Origin: Oscillospiraceae bacterium
Lineage (GTDB): Bacteria > Bacillota_A > Clostridia > Oscillospirales > Oscillospiraceae
DNA length: 5,045 nucleotides
Assembly (NCBI GenBank): GCA_017396725.1
Contig: JAFQLA010000186.1
Coordinates: 1-5,045, forward strand
Direction: 5' to 3'
Below are positions 1-5,045 of this stretch, in pieces. The translations under genes were made by a program, and so were the position numbers. The notes under the pieces were generated by a model, which was not told where the DNA came from, ran no database searches, and worked only from the letters and a program-made list of their open reading frames with translations. Numbering within the stretch: the stretch's first letter is position 1; each line of letters starts with the position of its first letter.

Positions 1-19
1 AAGCAGTCAGCTTTTTCTT

Positions 20-796
20 TTAGAATTTTCCGCTGCGGTGGGAGAAACCGCCGCTATTGATCTTGGTGCCGCCGGAACTGCTTTGGATCACCTGCCGGCG
101 GGTGGTGCGGTGGGTGAAGAAGTCCTGACGGATGTACATGTGGATGCCGCCGTCGCAGACATAGTCCGCGGCGTTGCCGCGGCGGCGCGCGGTCTTCATC
201 TGGGAGAGGAAAACAAGGCAGACGATAAGAGCAATGAGGAGAGAGGGCACAAAGATGATGAGAAGTCTTGTGCCAAAGGCCATCTGCCCGCTGCCCACAT
301 CCACGGGGGTGCCGCTTTCGGCCTCTTCCAGGAAATCGCCGCAGGCGATGACATAATCGTAGAAACCGCTGTACCAATCGTCATAGCCGAAGTCATCGAG
401 AAATTCTTCGCTGAGGATTTCATTGCCGTAATCGGTAAAGGCGGTGTGGGCCGCTTCACCGTAAGCGCAGAGGTCATAGTCCCGCTCTGCCATGCTGAGG
501 ATCAGGAGAATGCCGTTGCGCTCGGCGCCGAAGCCCAGCAGGTTTTCGTGATAGAATTCCTCAGCAAAAGCTTCAAAGCTGCGGGCGTCGGAGAGCTCGG
601 TGTAATCCTCTACCGCGGCAAGATGGATGCCGCAGTCATACTGAGCGGAGAGGTCTGCTGCCATCTCGCTGAGCTTGGCTTCCTCATCGTCGGTAAGGAG
701 GTCGGCTTCATCGTATACATGAAAGTCCTGCGCGGCGTGAGCGGGGAGGGTGAGGAGCAGAAGCAAAAGGGCAAAAAGCAATGCGATTTTCTTCAT
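20..796 (-). CDS. TPM-domain membrane protein, YdjH-like (third gene of SPFH operon)
   Basis: A 258-residue protein seen complete from ATG to TAA. It has a signal peptide: MKK, then a Leu-rich core at about residues 4-18, then an A-H-A site near residue 21. A TPM (former DUF477) domain follows at about residues 25-155, recognised by the opening V-Y-D-E-A-D-L-L, the R-N-G-I-L-L-I-L strand near residue 93 and the Y-G motif near residue 112. One transmembrane segment lies at about 177-197, followed by K-T-A-R-R-R, which predicts the TPM domain outside and about 60 residues inside. The tail is Ser/Gly/His-rich and ends in R-S-G-K-F, a style of ending I recall from clostridial TPM proteins. The start is supported by AAGGAGG 7 nt upstream. 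TPM domains have been linked to phosphatase activity and to photosystem II or membrane-protein maintenance, but the bacterial function is mostly unknown. The context (SPFH plus zinc-ribbon partners) matches B. subtilis YdjH. The family call is firm; the biochemical role is inference. Confidence 0.88.
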   Translation of the reverse strand: MKKIALLFALLLLLLTLPAHAAQDFHVYDEADLLTDDEEAKLSEMAADLSAQYDCGIHLAAVEDYTELSDARSFEAFAEEFYHENLLGFGAERNGILLILSMAERDYDLCAYGEAAHTAFTDYGNEILSEEFLDDFGYDDWYSGFYDYVIACGDFLEEAESGTPVDVGSGQMAFGTRLLIIFVPSLLIALIVCLVFLSQMKTARRRGNAADYVCDGGIHMYIRQDFFTHRTTRRQVIQSSSGGTKINSGGFSHRSGKF

Positions 797-803
797 GTCG
801 CCA

Positions 804-810
804 CCTCCTT
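804..810 (-). promoter_or_regulatory. RBS of the TPM gene, overlapping the upstream stop codon
   Basis: The minus strand reads AAGGAGG, with its first two bases inside the TAA stop (809-811) of the zinc-ribbon gene and 7 nt before the TPM ATG. A terminating ribosome would sit on this site, so translational coupling of the two genes is likely, consistent with their products acting together in near-equal amounts. Confidence 0.85.
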
Positions 811-1915
811 AAAGCAGAAACTGCAGCGCGGCAAGCAACACCGCGATGGGAGCGGCGATGCCGCCGAACCACGCGAAGAACTTGCCCTTGGAAATGGGAA
901 GGTTGCCCACCATCTTGCCGGTTTGTCCGTTCATGGCAAAGAGGAAAGTCTGGTCATTCCAGCGGGTGGTCAGCAGCCACACGGGGAGGAGGGCATAGTG
1001 GGCGTTGCCGCGCTTAACGCGGATGGTCTCGGCATAGGGGATACAGGTGGTGTAGCCGATGACGCTGCGCATCAGAATATCACGGGCGGACTGCTTGGCG
1101 CGGTTATCGGCCCGCTGGGCGCAGACATCTGCCGTGATATCATATTTATCTGCCATGTAGCCGGGAAGATAGGAAAGGGAGAAAGGCTTGAGCTCGGAAT
1201 AATCAAAGGGCTCGATGGAATCCATGTATTCATCCGGCATCTTGGTGGAGGCGTCCGCAGGGATGCGGTCAAATTCCACCGTGGCGGCGCGGCGCACATA
1301 GAAGTGGTCTGTATTGGTGATGCGGGTGTTGCCGTGGGTATAGCTGTGGGAGCGGGAGGCGCGGTAAGCGATGTCCGCATCCACAACGCCATCGTAAAGC
1401 CAGAAGGGAACATACACGCCCTTGACCTCTTCAATATGATTGGTGTCGGCAAAGGAGCGGGGCAGCAGCTTCTTTCCTTTATAGTGGGCACGGATGGCGG
1501 CAACGGCCGCCTTCTTATCCACCTTGAAGGGGAGAACAAAATCGGGTTTCAGAATGCCGGAGAGCTGCGAGGGCACCACCGTGGGATTGCCGCAGTACGG
1601 GCAGGCGGTGGCGGCGGTGGTCTCATCGCAGATGAGTTCCGCGCCGCAGGAGGGGCAGGAATACACACGGACTTTTTCTCCGTCCTCTCCCCAGGAGACA
1701 TCCTCGGTGGAGTAGTCGCCTTCTACTTCTTCCACAAAGCCTTCCGGCACTTCTTCGGGCTTGGTGTCGTCGTTTTTTTCGGCATAGAGGGCGTCGATCT
1801 CCTCGGGGGTATAGCTGCTGGAGCAATAATCGCACTCCAGCTTTCCGCTCTCGGCGGAAAAGTGCAGCGGGCCTGTGCAGGCCGGGCACTGATAATTGGT
1901 GATCTGTGCAGACAT
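809..1915 (-). CDS. Double zinc-ribbon protein with C-terminal membrane anchor, YdjG-like
   Basis: A 368-residue protein. I chose the ATG at 1915 because GGAGG lies 8 nt upstream; a longer reading from a TTG at 1939 has no ribosome binding site. Two four-cysteine zinc ribbons are visible: C10/C13 with C28/C31 (Y-x-C-P-A-C ... C-D-Y-C), and C87/C90 with C105/C108 (Y-S-C-P-S-C-G ... C-P-Y-C-G). An acidic linker at about 47-80 separates them. A conserved-looking body follows (G-V-Y-V-P-F-W-L-Y-D at 166-175; L-P-V-W-L-L at 310-315; F-A-M-N-G-Q-T-G-K at 326-334). The protein ends in a hydrophobic stretch, about 347-368, that reads as a single C-terminal membrane anchor with the rest in the cytoplasm. 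This matches the 'TFIIB-type zinc ribbon-containing protein' family, whose name reflects the zinc ribbon only; nothing suggests transcription initiation. The neighbours match B. subtilis YdjG, a membrane partner of the SPFH protein YdjI. Its molecular activity is unknown. Confidence 0.85.
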   Translation of the reverse strand: MSAQITNYQCPACTGPLHFSAESGKLECDYCSSSYTPEEIDALYAEKNDDTKPEEVPEGFVEEVEGDYSTEDVSWGEDGEKVRVYSCPSCGAELICDETTAATACPYCGNPTVVPSQLSGILKPDFVLPFKVDKKAAVAAIRAHYKGKKLLPRSFADTNHIEEVKGVYVPFWLYDGVVDADIAYRASRSHSYTHGNTRITNTDHFYVRRAATVEFDRIPADASTKMPDEYMDSIEPFDYSELKPFSLSYLPGYMADKYDITADVCAQRADNRAKQSARDILMRSVIGYTTCIPYAETIRVKRGNAHYALLPVWLLTTRWNDQTFLFAMNGQTGKMVGNLPISKGKFFAWFGGIAAPIAVLLAALQFLL

Positions 1916-1923
1916 ATGAGATA

Positions 1924-1928
1924 CCTCC
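1924..1928 (-). promoter_or_regulatory. RBS that sets the start of the zinc-ribbon gene
   Basis: The minus strand has GGAGG 8 nt before the ATG at 1915. It lies inside the longest possible reading of the frame (from TTG at 1939), so that longer form is unlikely. The gap between the SPFH stop codon and this start is 33 nt, with no terminator-like hairpin seen. Confidence 0.8.
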
Positions 1929-1948
1929 ATGGAGCACAAGGGGGTGGG

Positions 1949-3241
1949 TTACTTCACATCTGCCGCGGTAACGACATCACCGCATTCGGGGCAGAACTTG
2001 GGCACGGGAGCGCCGTCAGGTACTTCGTAGCCGCACTTGTCGCAGCGGAAACCACCGGGGCGCTTGGCGCCGCATTCGGAGCAGAACTTACCGTTATTTT
2101 CCTTGCCGCAGGCGCAGATCCAGCCGCTTGCAGGCTTCTTGCCGCCGCACTCGGAGCAGAAGTTGCCGGTGTTGCCGCTGTGGCCGCAGGCACAGGTCCA
2201 ACCGCCGGCTGCGGGAGAAGCCGCGGGGGCGGCAGCTGCCATCTTGTAGAGATCCTGCGCGCTGGCGCCGCCTGCGCCCTGTGCCATATTCATGCCCATA
2301 AAGGCCATGGCGGGGCCTGCGTTCTGGTTGGCGGCAGCGGCTCGCATAGCGTCTGCCTGAGCGCCCACCAGCTGGGCGGCGGCCATAGAGGGATCGCGGA
2401 AGGCTGCGCTCTTCTGCATATCGCGGATCATGGCCTCATCTTCTTCGTTGGCCTTGATGCTGCTCACGCCGAAGGAGACGATCTCAATGCCGCGGGTATC
2501 GCGCCACTTCTTGGAAAGTACTTCGTTCAGCGCATCGGCCAGTTCCATAGTGTGGCCGGGCAGAGCGCTGTAGCGGATGCCCATGGCGGAGATCTTGGCG
2601 AAAGCGGGCTGCAGCGCGGTGAGAAGTTCGGTTTTCAGCTGGTTATCCAGCTCGCCGCGGGTGAAGGCACGGTCCACATTGCCGCAGATATTGGTGTAGA
2701 ACAAAAGAGGATTGGTGATGCGGTAGCTGTATTCACCAAAGCAGCGCACGGAGATATCCACATCCAGACCTACCCGGGCGTCTACCACGCGGAAGGGGAC
2801 GGGGGAGGGAGTGCCGTACTTATTGCCGATGATTTCCTTGGTGTTGAAATAGTAAACGCGCTGATCCTTGGGAGGTTCGCCGCCGAAGGTGAAGCGCTTG
2901 CCGATGGCTTCGAACACTTCGCCGATGCTCTGGCCCAGATCGCCGCAGAAAAGAGAAGGCTCGGTGGAAAGATCGTAGGTGTATTCACCGGGCTCGGCGC
3001 ATACATCCACCACTTTGCCCTGTTCCACGATCATCATGCACTGCCCTTCGTTGACAGCGATGACGGAGCCGCTGGAAATGATGTTTTCCGAACCCTTGGT
3101 GTTGGAAGAACGCTTGCCGGTGCGCTTCGTGCCTTTGACGGCAAGGACATCGGCGTCCATTGCCTCACAGTAGAAATACTCCTTCCACTGATCGGAAAGT
3201 ACACCGCCTGCAGAACCCAGCGCAGCTTTGATAAGACCCAT
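1949..3241 (-). CDS. SPFH-domain protein with three C-terminal zinc ribbons, YdjI-like ('virion core protein' family)
   Basis: A 430-residue protein when started at the ATG at 3241, which has AAAGGAG 7 nt upstream; the in-frame ATG at 3247 is only 1 nt from that site. It has no signal peptide or membrane segment. Residues 1-25 form a probable amphipathic helix ending in D-Q-W-K-E-Y-F-Y-C, a start I associate with this family. The SPFH (stomatin/prohibitin/flotillin) region covers about residues 30-270, including V-Y-Y-F-N-T-K-E at 129-136 and a helical part at about 195-280. An Ala/Met/Gln/Gly-rich low-complexity linker (about 285-346) leads to three zinc ribbons: C350/C352/C362/C365, C376/C378/C387/C390 and C400/C403/C417/C420. 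It is the first gene after a clear promoter. SPFH proteins oligomerise on membranes as scaffolds. B. subtilis YdjI has the same layout and links PspA to the membrane with YdjG and YdjH, whose counterparts follow here. Family assignment is strong; the role here is inferred. Confidence 0.88.
   Translation of the reverse strand: MGLIKAALGSAGGVLSDQWKEYFYCEAMDADVLAVKGTKRTGKRSSNTKGSENIISSGSVIAVNEGQCMMIVEQGKVVDVCAEPGEYTYDLSTEPSLFCGDLGQSIGEVFEAIGKRFTFGGEPPKDQRVYYFNTKEIIGNKYGTPSPVPFRVVDARVGLDVDISVRCFGEYSYRITNPLLFYTNICGNVDRAFTRGELDNQLKTELLTALQPAFAKISAMGIRYSALPGHTMELADALNEVLSKKWRDTRGIEIVSFGVSSIKANEEDEAMIRDMQKSAAFRDPSMAAAQLVGAQADAMRAAAANQNAGPAMAFMGMNMAQGAGGASAQDLYKMAAAAPAASPAAGGWTCACGHSGNTGNFCSECGGKKPASGWICACGKENNGKFCSECGAKRPGGFRCDKCGYEVPDGAPVPKFCPECGDVVTAADVK
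1979..2200 (-). repeat. Tandem zinc-ribbon repeats inside the SPFH gene
   Basis: Three consecutive zinc-ribbon units are encoded at 2132-2200, 2060-2122 and 1979-2050. The first two are close copies (G-W-x-C-A-C-G, then F-C-S-E-C-G) with a CxC-x(8-9)-CxxC pattern; the third uses CxxC-x13-CxxC. At DNA level a 17-base word recurs on the plus strand at 2148-2164 (CACTCGGAGCAGAAGTT), 2073-2089 (CATTCGGAGCAGAACTT) and 1983-1999 (CATTCGGGGCAGAACTT). The offsets of 75 and 90 bases keep the reading frame. Duplication of a coding unit is the simplest explanation. Confidence 0.85.
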
Positions 3242-3248
3242 ATCCATA

Positions 3249-3255
3249 CTCCTTT
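3249..3255 (-). promoter_or_regulatory. RBS that sets the start of the SPFH gene
   Basis: The minus strand reads AAAGGAG. It is 7 nt from the ATG at 3241 but only 1 nt from the ATG at 3247, so the product should begin M-G-L-I-K rather than M-D-M-G-L-I-K. Part of it overlaps a 10-base palindrome (3252-3261). Confidence 0.8.
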
Positions 3256-3279
3256 CGAAAGTTAAAAATCGTTTGGCTT

Positions 3280-3308
3280 ATTATAATCCATCCCTTTCTT
3301 CATTGCAA
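3280..3308 (-). promoter_or_regulatory. Sigma-A-type promoter of the SPFH / zinc-ribbon / TPM operon
   Basis: On the minus strand, a -35 element TTGCAA (3303-3308, 4 of 6 to TTGACA) is followed by exactly 17 nt and a perfect -10 element TATAAT (3280-3285). Transcription would start near 3273, giving a leader of about 30 nt. No riboswitch or attenuator would fit in so short a leader. The elements look vegetative rather than like an ECF (SigW-type) promoter, whereas B. subtilis pspA-ydjGHI is SigW-controlled. The promoter call is inference from sequence but matches consensus well. Confidence 0.75.
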
Positions 3309-3358
3309 GAATCGCTGTAAAAGGAGAGGGGCGGGATTTGTAAATTTTTTGTGATGGG

Positions 3359-3391
3359 AAAAGAAAAACGAGGGTCGAAAGACCCTCGTTT
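3359..3391 (-). terminator. Intrinsic terminator of the fumC-trpB transcript
   Basis: An 11-bp perfect inverted repeat (arms 3366-3376 and 3381-3391, core ACGAGGGTC/GACCCTCGT) has a 4-nt loop (TTTC on the minus strand). It is followed on the minus strand by a T-rich run, TTTTTCTTTT (3359-3368). It begins just past the trpB stop codon (3395-3397). The T-run lies on the minus-strand downstream side, so it serves transcription coming from trpB. It separates this transcript from the operon to the left. Confidence 0.92.
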
Positions 3392-3394
3392 GGT

Positions 3395-4636
<1,242 letters not shown>

Positions 4637-4643
4637 AGCTGAT

Positions 4644-4650
4644 CTCCTTT
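4644..4650 (-). promoter_or_regulatory. RBS of trpB in the fumC-trpB gap
   Basis: The minus strand reads AAAGGAG, 7 nt before the trpB ATG. It occupies most of the 22-nt gap after the fumC stop codon, leaving no room for a separate promoter there. trpB therefore probably depends on transcription from the fumC side, unless a promoter lies inside fumC. Confidence 0.8.
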
Positions 4651-4658
4651 CAGCGGAA

Positions 4659-5045
4659 TCAAATCATTTCTTCGGGGTGGAACACGCGGTCGAATTCCTC
4701 CTCCGTCATAAGGCCCATGGCAAGGGTGGCTTCTTTGAGGGAGATGTTTTCCGCGTGGGCCTTTTTGGCCACCTTGGCCGCATTATCATAACCGATGGAG
4801 GGGCTCAGCACCGTCACCAGCATCAGCGAGCGGTGGAGGTTCTCCGCCATCTTTTCACGGTTGGCCCGGATGCCCTCCACGCAGTTGCGGCGGAAGGAGT
4901 CCAGGCTATCGCCCAGCAGGCGGACGGACTGGAGGAAATTATAGGCACAGACGGGCATAAAGACATTGAGCTGGAAATTGCCCTGAGAGGCGCAGATGCC
5001 GACGGTCACATCGTTGCCCATGACCTGGGCTGCCACCATGGTCAC
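4659..5045 (-). CDS. fumC: Fumarate hydratase class II, C-terminal part (runs off the window)
   Basis: The last 129 codons or so of a class II fumarase, which interconverts fumarate and malate. The 5' end lies beyond position 5045, so the GTG and ATG codons near the edge are not starts: [11 protein letters not shown] aligns with an internal stretch of E. coli FumC (T-M-L-C-C-Q-V-M-G-N-D). Other matching blocks are [23 protein letters not shown] and [14 protein letters not shown]. The final 45 or so residues form the small fumarase C-terminal domain, ending F-H-P-E-E-M-I. Aspartate ammonia-lyase is a related family but reads G-Q-L-Q-L-N-V at the same point, so fumarase is the better call. The GSSxMPxKxN signature and the active site from the first domains lie outside the window and cannot be checked. 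The gene probably shares a transcript with trpB. Confidence 0.92.
   Translation of the reverse strand: MTMVAAQVMGNDVTVGICASQGNFQLNVFMPVCAYNFLQSVRLLGDSLDSFRRNCVEGIRANREKMAENLHRSLMLVTVLSPSIGYDNAAKVAKKAHAENISLKEATLAMGLMTEEEFDRVFHPEEMI

Noticed and set aside
809..1915. Transcription initiation factor (TFIIB-like) from the zinc ribbons
   Set aside because: Only the short zinc-ribbon fold is shared. The cyclin-like repeats of TFIIB are absent, and the protein has a membrane anchor and envelope-type neighbours.
1916..1939. N-terminal extension of the zinc-ribbon protein (TTG start, 8 extra residues)
   Set aside because: The GGAGG ribosome binding site lies inside this extension at the right distance from the ATG at 1915, and the TTG has no site of its own.
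3242..3247. Upstream ATG of the SPFH gene (2 extra residues)
   Set aside because: It is only 1 nt from the Shine-Dalgarno site; the ATG at 3241 has the normal 7-nt spacing and gives the M-G-L-I-K start I expect for the family.
38..3265. Very long plus-strand open frame (1075 codons)
   Set aside because: It is codon-aligned antisense to three well-recognised genes, spans their intergenic gaps, starts with GTG without a ribosome binding site, and is Gly/Ala/His-rich with no recognisable domain.
4637..4658. Tryptophan-dependent attenuator or leader peptide before trpB
   Set aside because: The gap is 22 nt and is mostly filled by the ribosome binding site, so no leader peptide or alternative hairpins can fit.
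4659..5045. Aspartate ammonia-lyase instead of fumarase
   Set aside because: The G-N-F-Q-L-N-V-F and N-F-L-Q-S-V-R-L-L blocks match class II fumarase closely, while aspartase differs at these positions.

Overview
The window looks like chromosomal DNA from a Gram-positive anaerobe of the Clostridia type, possibly an Oscillospiraceae/Ruminococcaceae-like gut bacterium. The reasons are the strong AGGAGG-type ribosome binding sites, the protein families present, a base composition that looks clearly above 50% GC by eye, and near-absence of AT-rich Leu/Ser codons. The genus cannot be determined from the sequence. All five genes lie on the minus strand, so transcription runs from right to left. Nothing indicates a mobile element, phage, CRISPR array or RNA gene.

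Right part (5045 to about 3359): the 3' end of a class II fumarase gene (fumC, cut by the window edge) is followed 22 nt later by a complete tryptophan synthase beta gene (trpB). Both are probably on one transcript, which ends at a strong intrinsic terminator a few bases after the trpB stop. No trpA is next to trpB.

Middle (about 3310 to 3248): a short intergenic region carries a good vegetative-type promoter (TTGCAA, 17 nt, TATAAT) pointing left.

Left part (3241 to 20): a tight three-gene operon. Gene 1 encodes a soluble SPFH-domain protein with three C-terminal zinc ribbons. Gene 2 encodes a double zinc-ribbon protein with a C-terminal membrane anchor. Gene 3 encodes a secreted-then-anchored TPM-domain protein. 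These are the same three architectures as YdjI, YdjG and YdjH of Bacillus subtilis, encoded there with the PspA homologue YdjF (pspA-ydjGHI). In that system YdjG and YdjH are membrane proteins and the SPFH protein YdjI links PspA to the membrane. Here the order is I-G-H and no PspA is encoded in the window. By inference, the operon makes a membrane-surface complex: two membrane-anchored partners recruiting an SPFH scaffold, with an extracytoplasmic TPM sensor or enzyme domain. This is the most interesting part of the window, although each protein belongs to a known family.
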